Below, piece after piece: positions 35,713 through 44,093 of a DNA stretch of 64,000 nucleotides. The notes beneath the pieces are model-generated. The model did not search any database, was not told the origin of the DNA, and was given only the letters and a program-made list of their open reading frames with translations. A program made the position numbers and the translations under genes. Origin of the DNA: Bythopirellula polymerisocia (GTDB lineage Bacteria > Planctomycetota > Planctomycetia > Pirellulales > Lacipirellulaceae); the NCBI RefSeq assembly GCF_007860015.1, contig NZ_SJPS01000004.1, positions 441,567 through 505,566 on the forward strand, read 5' to 3'. Every line of letters starts with the position of its first letter. Positions within the stretch are counted from its first letter, which is position 1.

Positions 35713-38115
35713 TCAACTTGTGGGGATGAAATAGGCCTGGACGATACTTATGGTCACAAACAGGGCCACCGTTCCGATGACGATGAACATCACGTATTGC
35801 CGCAGGCTGCCGGTTTGTATTTTTCGGAGCCAGAGTCCTAATCCCCAAGTACCGCTGGCTAGAGTGTTCACCGTGCCGTCGACGACCGTTTGATCGAACA
35901 GGGCATCAACCACCTTCGAGCAAGCCTTGCAGATTGCAGCGGAGGTGTGCAGGATCGAATCGATGATATTGCGATCGAACCAAGCAGCACAATGAGAGAC
36001 AATTAGTGTCGGTTTGACGAACAAATAATTATAAAGTTCGTCAAAGTACCACTTGTTCCACAAGAATCCGTAGAGAGGTTTGAAGCTCTCCTTGAGTTCG
36101 TCGGGATTTAAGAGTCGCCATAGGTAGATAATGCTCGCCAATAATACACCCGCCAACGCCGTGCAGAAAGCAGCGATACCAGCCGGAATTTTGATCAAGG
36201 GGACATGGCTGTCGTGCTCGCTAGGAATCGTCAGGTTGGTCAGCAATTCCCCGTGCGTGGCAGAGAGAGTTCCCACTGGACGGCCTTGTTCCAGCAAGTC
36301 ATTGACATGGAAAATGGGCCAGCCGATTCCTATTGCAAAAGCGGCCAACACAATCAGCGGACCAGTCATCACTCGTGGCGATTCATGGGCATGATCGTAG
36401 CGATGCGGATCGCTGGGCTGTCCTGCGAAAGTCATGTACCATAAACGGAACATGTAGAATGCGGTTATGAACGCACCTGCGACCGGAGCCCATTTGAGAA
36501 TCGCATGTTGTGGGTTGACACTTCCAAAGCTCCAGGCCTGTTCAATGATCGCGTCTTTGGAGTAGTAACCGCTCAAGCCGTATACAGACAAAGGAAAGCC
36601 TGCACCGATAATCGCCAGACAACCGACAAGCATTGTGTAAGCTGTGATCGGCATCTTTTTGCGCAGGCCCCCCATAAAAGTCATGTCATTAGTATGCACG
36701 GCATGGATCACTGAGCCAGAGCACAGAAACAACAGGCCTTTGAAGAAGGCATGGGTAATCAAGTGGAACATTCCAGCAACCCAGCCACCCAAGCCAAGAG
36801 AAAGCATCATGTAGCCAAGTTGGCTCACCGTCGAGTAAGCGAGAACGCGTTTAATGTCGGTGGCTGTGATGGCGATGGTTGCCGCAATAAAGAGCGTGAT
36901 ACACCCGACGTAGGCGATGACCAACAGGGCTTCGGGCGAGAAACACGGGTAGAATCGACCGACCAAATACACGCCTGCCGCGACCATTGTGGCCGAATGC
37001 ACCAAGGCCGAGACGGGGGTGGGTCCTTCCATCGCGTCAGGGAGCCAGACATGCAGAGGAAACTGGGCACTTTTACCCACGCAGCCGCAGAAGATACCGA
37101 CCCCGGCGATAAAGAGGAGCCATTGGCCTTGGGTGTTACGCTTGGGGTCGATGGCCGGTGTTGCGGCGTCACCGGCGGAAGCATTGGGGTCGCCAGCAAA
37201 CATGCGTTTTTGTTCGGCGATCATTCCAGCGGGGGGGGCGAGTTGGTATTCGCTTTCCTCAGGACGGAGCAGACTGAAGAGGCCTTGCTCGACTTCTCCC
37301 TTTTCGTTCTTCATGTCGCCGAAAGCGAAGGTGCCCACACTGGACCACAGGGCCATCATGCCGATGAGCATGCCGAAGTCGCCGATACGGTTGACGATGA
37401 AAGCCTTATTGGCGGCAGTCGATGCGCTGTGCCGTTCGATGTAGAATCCGATCAGGAAGTATGAGCAGATGCCGACCAGTTCCCAAAAGACAAACACCAT
37501 CGCCACATTGCCGGCGATCACGATGCCGAACATGCTGAAACAGAACAGCGACAGATACTGAAAGAACCGGTAAAACCGACCCTTGCGATGCAGGTGCTCA
37601 CCACTGGAGAGGGTCACTTCATGATCGACAAACTGCTCGTGCAGTTCATCGTGCATATAGCCCAAGGCATAGATGTGTACGCAGGACGCGATTACAGAAA
37701 CCATACAGAACATGGCCACCGTCAGCGAGTCGATGTAATAGCCGATCGTAAGTTTGAGAGTGCCGAATTCGCCGAGGGAATACCAATCGCCGGTGTAATA
37801 GTCGGGGTGGGGGTTGTTCGAGTGGGAGTCCTTGGAATGGGACTCATCGGTCGCTGAAACAACCGCGCCGTCATGAGTGGAGGAGCTGTGCTCAGATTCA
37901 TGAGCGGCGGGGAAATCATGGTTGGGAAGCCAGACGCCAAACATCGCGATCAGGCTGAAAATGGCCGAGGTGACGATCGCCAGCACGGATAAGTAGCCTG
38001 CCCCGATGCCGCGGGGGCCCATGTATTTACCGAACAGGACGATCAGCACGAATGACGCCAGTGGCACCAGCCAGGCGGCCATCAGAAGTACTGGTAATGT
38101 TGTGTCGGGATCCAT
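35713..38115 (-). CDS. nuoL: NADH-quinone oxidoreductase subunit L
   Basis: The largest antiporter-like subunit, with signatures FWELVGICSYFLIGFY, SAQFPLHVWLPDAMEGPTPVSALVHSATMVAAGVYL and the C-terminal lateral helix and last span. It is 800 residues long, well over the usual ~615. A His/Ser/Asp-rich loop at residues 65-110 (HESEHSSSTHDG...) and a second insertion of ~65 residues before the KSAQFPLHVW segment account for most of the extra length. It pumps protons with NuoM and NuoN. Confidence 0.96.
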   Translation of the reverse strand: MDPDTTLPVLLMAAWLVPLASFVLIVLFGKYMGPRGIGAGYLSVLAIVTSAIFSLIAMFGVWLPNHDFPAAHESEHSSSTHDGAVVSATDESHSKDSHSNNPHPDYYTGDWYSLGEFGTLKLTIGYYIDSLTVAMFCMVSVIASCVHIYALGYMHDELHEQFVDHEVTLSSGEHLHRKGRFYRFFQYLSLFCFSMFGIVIAGNVAMVFVFWELVGICSYFLIGFYIERHSASTAANKAFIVNRIGDFGMLIGMMALWSSVGTFAFGDMKNEKGEVEQGLFSLLRPEESEYQLAPPAGMIAEQKRMFAGDPNASAGDAATPAIDPKRNTQGQWLLFIAGVGIFCGCVGKSAQFPLHVWLPDAMEGPTPVSALVHSATMVAAGVYLVGRFYPCFSPEALLVIAYVGCITLFIAATIAITATDIKRVLAYSTVSQLGYMMLSLGLGGWVAGMFHLITHAFFKGLLFLCSGSVIHAVHTNDMTFMGGLRKKMPITAYTMLVGCLAIIGAGFPLSVYGLSGYYSKDAIIEQAWSFGSVNPQHAILKWAPVAGAFITAFYMFRLWYMTFAGQPSDPHRYDHAHESPRVMTGPLIVLAAFAIGIGWPIFHVNDLLEQGRPVGTLSATHGELLTNLTIPSEHDSHVPLIKIPAGIAAFCTALAGVLLASIIYLWRLLNPDELKESFKPLYGFLWNKWYFDELYNYLFVKPTLIVSHCAAWFDRNIIDSILHTSAAICKACSKVVDALFDQTVVDGTVNTLASGTWGLGLWLRKIQTGSLRQYVMFIVIGTVALFVTISIVQAYFIPTS

Positions 38116-38121
38116 TTTCGC

Positions 38122-38481
38122 TTAGCCGCGGAGTTGATCGGCGCGATCGACGTCGATCGAGTCATGGTTGTTGTAAAAATTGAGTGCGATCGCCAAAGCG
38201 ACTGCCGCCTCGGCGGCGGCAAGTACGATCACGAACAAAGCCATCAGCTGCCCGTCGAGCCCCAGTGAGTGTCCATCATTGCGTAGGTACTGACTACCAA
38301 AAGCGACAAAGTTCAAGTTCGCCCCATTGAGCACTAGCTCGATCCCCATCAACACACCCAGGGCGTTGCGTTTGGTAGCCATACACAAGGCACCGCAGAT
38401 GAACAGGATCGCGCCGACGGTCACATAATGGGCAACACCCACTGGTTCGGACAGCAAATTGGCGAGTGGAAAGTTAAACAT
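38122..38481 (-). CDS. nuoK: NADH-quinone oxidoreductase subunit K
   Basis: A three-span subunit with the two conserved membrane glutamates (GVLMGIELVLNGANLNFVAF and VLAAAEAAVALAIALNFY). It links NuoH to the antiporter-like subunits in the membrane arm. I take ATG 38481; a TTG at 38493 would overlap the nuoJ stop and is possible. It lies six bases before nuoL. Confidence 0.94.
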   Translation of the reverse strand: MFNFPLANLLSEPVGVAHYVTVGAILFICGALCMATKRNALGVLMGIELVLNGANLNFVAFGSQYLRNDGHSLGLDGQLMALFVIVLAAAEAAVALAIALNFYNNHDSIDVDRADQLRG

Positions 38482-38489
38482 CTTCTGGG

Positions 38490-39062
38490 TCAAATCTTTT
38501 CGATGGAGCTCCGGGACCGCTTAGCACGCGCCAAGTAGGCCGCCCCGATCAGTACGACTAGCAAGTGAACCGACACAATTTCAAACGGTAAAAGGTATCC
38601 CGCACGACTGGGGTCGTCAGTGCGAGCCCCCAGCAGTCCCATGGCAATGGGAGTGACGGTAGGCTGGGCAACAATGGCATCCGCCTCGGTTCGTTCGATA
38701 CCTCGCCATTCAGGGATACTAAAAGCCGCATAGGCGAGAATAAACAGTAGTGCACCACCGGCGAGAAAGGCCTTCACCCAATCACCGGCCCAGGTTTTCA
38801 TTACAACAAACCGCTCCTGCGAAGTAAGCATCACGCCAAAGATCAAGAGTACCAATGTGCCTCCCACGTAAATCAGCAGTTGCATCGCACCAACGAACTC
38901 AGCGCCGGCGAGGAACATCAATCCCGCCGTCGCACCGAGCGAGAGCACGAGATAAAATGCCATCCGAACGATATTGCTTGATAGCAACACGGCAACAGCA
39001 AATGCGCAGGCCAATCCGCTAAATAGATAGAAAAAGAACGTAGGCCAATAGATTGAATCCAC
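38490..39062 (-). CDS. nuoJ: NADH-quinone oxidoreductase subunit J
   Basis: A five-span membrane subunit with FLAGAEFVGAMQLLIYVGGTLVLLIFGVML, which includes the pi-bulge region of the family. The start is GTG, three bases after the nuoH stop, so the two genes are translationally linked. A short extracellular-type loop before the last span (RTEADAIVAQPTVTPIAMG) is a little longer than usual. Confidence 0.94.
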   Translation of the reverse strand: MDSIYWPTFFFYLFSGLACAFAVAVLLSSNIVRMAFYLVLSLGATAGLMFLAGAEFVGAMQLLIYVGGTLVLLIFGVMLTSQERFVVMKTWAGDWVKAFLAGGALLFILAYAAFSIPEWRGIERTEADAIVAQPTVTPIAMGLLGARTDDPSRAGYLLPFEIVSVHLLVVLIGAAYLARAKRSRSSIEKI

Positions 39063-39064
39063 CG

Positions 39065-40318
39065 CTAGAGTCCTTTCTGTGCAAGTTCGAGGCTAGCGGG
39101 CTTCTTTCGAGCGATCTGATCCTGCTCGTTAACATCTTGTTTTGACTCTGCGGGTTTCACTAATCTGGTGGCAGAACCACCGTCACCGATTGCAAAAACA
39201 GATGGAGAAACATTGATTAATCCAAAGAAGGCTTTTCCAGGCATTTGAAGCTGCCATAATGTGGCACCCAGGAACATAGCCGCAGCTATTGGCGTGCAGT
39301 ATTTCAAGCAGGTTGCCATCACCTGATCGATTCGCAAGCGGGGTAAGGTCCACCGAATCCACATCATGATGCACACCCCAAAAACGCCCTTGCCGATTAC
39401 ATTCACGGCTCCAATGAGTTGACCCATGTATCCCAGGACAGGCCCGTTCTCAGGGCTCAGGTCGAGAAAATTAGTCACTGGGATCGGCCCATGCCACCCT
39501 CCCAGGAACAGGATCGAAGCCAGGATACTCACCGAGAACATCGAGCCGTACTCGGCCATGAAGAAAAAGCTCCAGCGAAGCCCGGAATACTCTGTATGGA
39601 ATCCTGCCACGAGTTCGCTTTCAGCCTCGGCCAAGTCGAAAGGAGCCCGATTCACGCTTGCCGTGGCGCAAGTGCAATAGACCCAAAAGATAATGAAGGT
39701 GAACGGATCGTGGAAAATAAACCAATTCAAAAGCGAGCCAGCCTGTGAGTCGCCAATCACCACCAAGTCGAGCGAGCCTGCAATCAACACCGGCACTACG
39801 ACGCACATCCCCAGGGGAACCTCGTAGCTAACTACCTGTGCCGCTTCACGCATCGCTCCGAAAAGCGACCATTTTGAAGCCGAGGAATACCCCGCGAGAA
39901 TTACTCCAAAGACTTCCAGCCCCAATACAGCGAGCACAAAGAAGACTCCGACATTCAAATGTTGAGCGATCCAGGGATATTCTCCCCCTGCAAATGGAAT
40001 TGCGATGAATGCAGCAATGGAGGCACAAAAGCTCACGTAGGGAGCAATTCTGAAAAGAAAGTGGTCTGCCCCGGCCGGCGCAAGGTCCTCTTTGGTGAGC
40101 AACTTGATACCATCGGCCAGAGTCTGTAACCAGCCGAATTTACCTCCAACTCGGGTCGGGCCCAGTCGGTCCTGGATACGGCCGGAGATCTTGCGTTCCA
40201 ACCATATGAAAACGAGCGCACCCACCGCCACAAGGTTAAGTATGAGAACGACATGCACTAGCCCAGCGATTGTATACGCCAGCCAAGTCCATATATACTG
40301 GGACAGGAACGGGGCCAC
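39065..40318 (-). CDS. nuoH: NADH-quinone oxidoreductase subunit H
   Basis: A quinone-site membrane subunit with WLERKISGRIQDRLGPTRVGGKFGWLQTLADGIKLLTKED and the NRAPFDLAEAESELVAGFHTEYSGLRWSFFFMAEY loop, both near-invariant in NuoH. GTG 40318 follows GAGGAAG at good spacing. A C-terminal extension of about 45 polar residues (KPAESKQDVNEQDQIARKK) lies after the last span. It is the first gene of the H-J-K-L-M-N group, separated from nuoD by an 8-kb block of other genes, so it probably has its own promoter. Confidence 0.96.
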   Translation of the reverse strand: MAPFLSQYIWTWLAYTIAGLVHVVLILNLVAVGALVFIWLERKISGRIQDRLGPTRVGGKFGWLQTLADGIKLLTKEDLAPAGADHFLFRIAPYVSFCASIAAFIAIPFAGGEYPWIAQHLNVGVFFVLAVLGLEVFGVILAGYSSASKWSLFGAMREAAQVVSYEVPLGMCVVVPVLIAGSLDLVVIGDSQAGSLLNWFIFHDPFTFIIFWVYCTCATASVNRAPFDLAEAESELVAGFHTEYSGLRWSFFFMAEYGSMFSVSILASILFLGGWHGPIPVTNFLDLSPENGPVLGYMGQLIGAVNVIGKGVFGVCIMMWIRWTLPRLRIDQVMATCLKYCTPIAAAMFLGATLWQLQMPGKAFFGLINVSPSVFAIGDGGSATRLVKPAESKQDVNEQDQIARKKPASLELAQKGL

Positions 40319-40361
40319 TTACGGTTCTTCCTCAAACCCTTCGGTGCCAATGCCGCCGAAA

Positions 40362-40436
40362 ACACCCCCCAACTGGTTGTCGCTGGGGTGTGACAGCACG
40401 AACTCAAGTTGTTACCAGACTGACACTTACCAGTCT
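40362..40436. promoter_or_regulatory. Inverted repeats in the divergent nuoH/glycosyltransferase region
   Basis: Two inverted repeats lie in the 273-base gap between the divergent starts: ACACCCC (40362-40368) with GGGGTGT (40385-40391), and AGACTG (40417-40422) with CAGTCT (40431-40436). They may be operators or leader hairpins. No clear -35/-10 pair was assigned. Confidence 0.35.
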
Positions 40437-40591
40437 CTGAAACTAAGATTGTGAAATATGGCACAAGGCCCCCCGACTATACAAGCCCCTAACAAGCATC
40501 TCGCGAATAATTGGCCTCAATTTTCGATTTCTCCGTGTCAACTCAGTGAGGGAAGTGGGCGCGCTCGATCTGCCGCTGCTTTAAGCAAACC

Positions 40592-41845
40592 GTGACCGCC
40601 CTAGAAGCTTTTATCGTGGTCGTTCTGGTAGGGCTGGTAGTGGTCCAGTCGTTTCTAGTGTGGCGATTTGTGCGGACCCTCAGAGCGCCACCCGCAGAGC
40701 TGATCTCGGATGAGGTCGCCCCTCAGGCAACGATCGTGCTTTGCTTGCGTGGCACGGATCCTTTTCTGGCCGATTGCCTGCGGGGACTTACCAACCAGGA
40801 TTACCCTCGGTATGTCGTGCGGATTGTGGTCGACTCGCCTGATGATCCTGCCCATGAAGTCGTTAAAGCGTTCCTTCGAGAATCGGACACCTCCAATGTA
40901 CATGTGGAAAACTTGGTCGAGAAAAGTGTACATTGCAGCCTCAAGTGCAGTTCACTGAGACAGGTTATGTTGTCGCTTGACCCTGAGTATGAAATCGTCG
41001 CGCAGCTTGATGCCGACACAATCGCCCATCCCACCTGGCTCCGCGAACTAGCAACAGGCCTCGCGCCAGCCGACGTTGGTGCAGCGACTGGTAATCGCTG
41101 GTACATGCCCAACACCTACTCGATCGGGGCATTGGTTCGCTACACTTGGAACGCTGCTGCGATCGTCCAGATGTACTGGTACAGAATCGCATGGGGTGGA
41201 ACGCTGGCAATAAAGACGAAGGTGTTCCGAGAAAGCGATCTTTTGGATAAATGGGGCAAAGCGTTCTGCGAAGACACTATGTTGCATGCCCAACTCAAGA
41301 AGATTGGTTTACGCGTCGCTTTCGTTCCGAGTTTAATGATGATTAACCGCGAAGATACGTCGGTTTCCAGTTTTATTAGCTGGTCAGCACGTCAATTGAT
41401 CTGTGCGCGACTCTATCATCCCGCCTGGCCTTTGGTTCTAGGTCACGGAGTGCTTTCAACAATGCTTCCGCTTCTGGCAGTGATTGTGTTTATCGCTACG
41501 GTCCTCCTGGGCGACTTATCCGTTGCCATCTCCATGGCAGCAGTCCTCGGATTGGTTGGCTTATCCTGGATCACTTCACTCTGGCCGATGGAACGCGCGG
41601 TCCGGCAGATTGCCGAAAACCGTGGCGATTCAACCAACTGGCTCACTATCACCGGCGCATTGAAGTGCATGGCAAGCATGCCTGTAACACAACTTGTTTA
41701 TCCTCAGGCTCTGGCTAGTGCCGTTTTTACCCGGGTGACGAATTGGCGTGGAATCGACTACCGCATCGAGGGACCTTGGCAGATTTATATGGAAGAGTAC
41801 GAACCCTATAGCTCTGCGGGAGAGCAATCTAATGAATCGTTGTGA
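40592..41845 (+). CDS. Membrane glycosyltransferase, family 2 (ceramide glucosyltransferase/HpnI-like)
   Basis: An N-terminal membrane anchor (AFIVVVLVGLVVVQSFLVW) is followed by a GT-A domain with VVDSPDDPAHEVV, the metal-binding LDADT, the catalytic CED and the RQLICARLYHP motif (a variant of QxxRW). Two to three C-terminal spans complete it. This layout is that of GT2/GT21 enzymes which put a sugar on a membrane lipid. It starts at GTG 40592. It is the only plus-strand gene of the lipid block and is divergent from nuoH. It is a paralogue of the glycosyltransferase at 42776-44008. Confidence 0.82.
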   Translation: MTALEAFIVVVLVGLVVVQSFLVWRFVRTLRAPPAELISDEVAPQATIVLCLRGTDPFLADCLRGLTNQDYPRYVVRIVVDSPDDPAHEVVKAFLRESDTSNVHVENLVEKSVHCSLKCSSLRQVMLSLDPEYEIVAQLDADTIAHPTWLRELATGLAPADVGAATGNRWYMPNTYSIGALVRYTWNAAAIVQMYWYRIAWGGTLAIKTKVFRESDLLDKWGKAFCEDTMLHAQLKKIGLRVAFVPSLMMINREDTSVSSFISWSARQLICARLYHPAWPLVLGHGVLSTMLPLLAVIVFIATVLLGDLSVAISMAAVLGLVGLSWITSLWPMERAVRQIAENRGDSTNWLTITGALKCMASMPVTQLVYPQALASAVFTRVTNWRGIDYRIEGPWQIYMEEYEPYSSAGEQSNESL

Positions 41846-41867
41846 ATGCGAATCTAACAAGGAGAGC

Positions 41868-42779
41868 TTATTTTACCATCGCAGTCAGATCTTTCGAATT
41901 AAGGAGGAGTTTCGTGACCAAGTTATGCGGAGTCGACCAGTTTCTGCCAATTCCTAGAAGCATTCTCCCGATATTGAGTTGCAAGGGAATCCGACGGGAT
42001 CTAGCTGTTTCACTCTTTTCGAACACCAGCGGATTCCAGAACAACTTACCATCTACAGGGTATAACCCGTAAGGTTCATACAAGGTGTGAAAATCGCCAC
42101 TGTAGCGGCGGTTGGATCGTAGGTGGGTCGTAACTGCTGAATGGATGTAGTGGAATGGAGCGTGAACGATTAGTTTTCCTGCATCCCGTATCGCGCTACT
42201 GAGCCATCCAACTAGTTCCGATGGATTTGGCACATGTTCCAAAACGTCTAGGCAAAGAACTGCGTCGTAGCTTTCCTGCTGAATTTGCTCAACGTTGTCA
42301 ATCATCGTGACGTTGAGATTACCATGCTCAAAAATCCGGCGCGCAAACTTGGCACATTGCTGAGAGACATCGAAATAGGTCACCTCATGGCCAAGTTGGG
42401 CCAAGTAGTAGGCGTCGATCCCCAGTCCATCGCCAAAGGTCAACACTCGCTGAGGTTCTGATGAAGAATATGAAAGGTAACGACCGATCCAACGACGCAT
42501 GTCATTCTTAAGATCAGCACGATTCCAAACAAGCGTTTCGTAGAGAAATGCGTCCGTCGTTGCGTAGAATTGCTCTAGATCAGGGCTCCATTCGTGATAA
42601 GGTATTCCTTGCTTAACCATAGCCCGACGAACGTTCCCGCCTAAATCGCCATGTTCTTGTATAAATCTGTCTGCGACTTGTTCAATTGGAGCATCACTGA
42701 TCTCGGCAATCAACGCAATGATGAATTGATTGTCTTGTAGCGGCGGGATAAGTGGATCGACAATCGCTTGAGTATTCAT
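41868..42779 (-). CDS. SAM-dependent methyltransferase
   Basis: A Rossmann methyltransferase with motif I VLTFGDGLGIDAYYLAQLG, the acidic motif EVTYFDVS and motif IV YDAVLCLDVLEHVPNPSELV, of the Methyltransf_11/UbiE-like class. About 120 helical residues precede the fold. ATG 42779 overlaps the glycosyltransferase stop in ATGA, so it is co-translated with that gene; the longer frame to 43028 lies inside that gene and is rejected. It probably methylates the lipid or sugar product of the cluster (inference). Confidence 0.8.
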   Translation of the reverse strand: MNTQAIVDPLIPPLQDNQFIIALIAEISDAPIEQVADRFIQEHGDLGGNVRRAMVKQGIPYHEWSPDLEQFYATTDAFLYETLVWNRADLKNDMRRWIGRYLSYSSSEPQRVLTFGDGLGIDAYYLAQLGHEVTYFDVSQQCAKFARRIFEHGNLNVTMIDNVEQIQQESYDAVLCLDVLEHVPNPSELVGWLSSAIRDAGKLIVHAPFHYIHSAVTTHLRSNRRYSGDFHTLYEPYGLYPVDGKLFWNPLVFEKSETARSRRIPLQLNIGRMLLGIGRNWSTPHNLVTKLLLNSKDLTAMVK

Positions 42780-44008
42780 ATGGTTTCGGTTGTCTCGTTG
42801 ATCGGAAGGTACTTTTTCATGCGGATGTTTGCTGGTGGAATGACCTCGTAGGTAATGCCGCTCCACGTTACCTTTCGGGCGAATGCTGCAGCCAACATGG
42901 CATAACTGAATAAGACGTAGGCCAGTGGTATAACCATCATCATGCGGCAGCGAGTTGGCCAGTCGATCGCCGGATAGCTGGTTCCCTGCACTCGTAGTGC
43001 CCGCCGAGCGATAGCTCTGTGCAGCCATTCAGAAAGAAGTTGGCAGCTGGCGATTTCAAGAACGAGTCCCCCCAATAGGGTAAATGCCAGTATTCCATTG
43101 CCAACGGTAAGTCCATAAATTCCAACAATCGAGAACCCAGTCAAGCAGAGATTTACGACCCAATTTCCGACTAAAAGCAGCATCCAAGCTGAATGGTATA
43201 GCCGTGTCCACAATAGCTGTCGTTTCATGAAATTAAATGCTGAGGCGAGTGTGGAAGTCTCGCGATTTAGAATCATTACATTGGGTTGTATTTCTAGGCG
43301 AAGACCTGCAATGAATGTGGCTTTTTGGAAAATTACTTCTTCACTAAAACTTTCGATTGAACCTTCGTTGAACGTCCTAGTCTGAAACACAGCTCGCTTG
43401 ATTGCGAGTGATCCCCCCCAGGTAGCTCCCATGAAATACATGGGAGGCACGCAGAGGGAATTGTAGAAAAATTGCACTAGTCCTCCCAAAGAGACACACG
43501 TCGGATCATACCATCGATTTCCCGTTACCAAGCCGACCTCATCGCTCATGAGTGGCAGCACCAAATCCCTGAGCCATCTCGAATAGGAAAGCGTATCAGC
43601 ATCGGCGAGAACAATAGCACCAAAGTCATCCTCCAATGTCCGAATACATTGCAAGACAGCACTCGTCTTTAAGTAGGCCTTCGATGAAGGATTATTTAAG
43701 TAGGATATCTCCAAGGGAGCCTCTGGATGTCTAGTGCTCCACTGTTGGATGACTTCGCTGGCCGGATCAGACGGATGATCGACAACAACGAAAACTTGGT
43801 ATCGTGGGTAGTCTTGATTTACCAGACGCGAGAGACAATCTTCCAATGAAGGTGACGCACCTCTCACCGCTAAGATAACCGCTGCGCGGGGGAAATGTGA
43901 TTCGTTGACTTGCGGCAATTCGTAGCGAGAGAACCATTTGAGATAACACGTCACACCCCACACGGGAACTAGCACCAAGGCAACGATCAAAAAGAATGCA
44001 AACAACAT
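42776..44008 (-). CDS. Membrane glycosyltransferase, family 2, paralogue of the plus-strand gene
   Basis: Same layout as the enzyme at 40592: N-terminal anchor (LFAFFLIVALVLVPVWGVTCYL), VVVDHPSDPASEVI, the ADADT metal site, SEEV as the likely catalytic acid region, RQLLWTRLYHSAW, and several C-terminal spans. Shared stretches such as RLVNQDYPRY and the DCL/GNRWY blocks show that the two are paralogues. A second sugar transfer to the same or a related lipid acceptor is likely. Confidence 0.82.
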   Translation of the reverse strand: MLFAFFLIVALVLVPVWGVTCYLKWFSRYELPQVNESHFPRAAVILAVRGASPSLEDCLSRLVNQDYPRYQVFVVVDHPSDPASEVIQQWSTRHPEAPLEISYLNNPSSKAYLKTSAVLQCIRTLEDDFGAIVLADADTLSYSRWLRDLVLPLMSDEVGLVTGNRWYDPTCVSLGGLVQFFYNSLCVPPMYFMGATWGGSLAIKRAVFQTRTFNEGSIESFSEEVIFQKATFIAGLRLEIQPNVMILNRETSTLASAFNFMKRQLLWTRLYHSAWMLLLVGNWVVNLCLTGFSIVGIYGLTVGNGILAFTLLGGLVLEIASCQLLSEWLHRAIARRALRVQGTSYPAIDWPTRCRMMMVIPLAYVLFSYAMLAAAFARKVTWSGITYEVIPPANIRMKKYLPINETTETI

Positions 44009-44093
44009 GAGAGCGAAGCTGAAAAGAACCTCACGACGAGTTGAATAAAAACAGGAATCTGAGGTCGACCGGTCAGTCCAATTCAGAATTCTC

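Noticed and set aside
41868..43028. Longer start for the methyltransferase
   Set aside because: The first 83 residues lie inside the glycosyltransferase gene in another frame; ATG 42779 with ATGA overlap is better.
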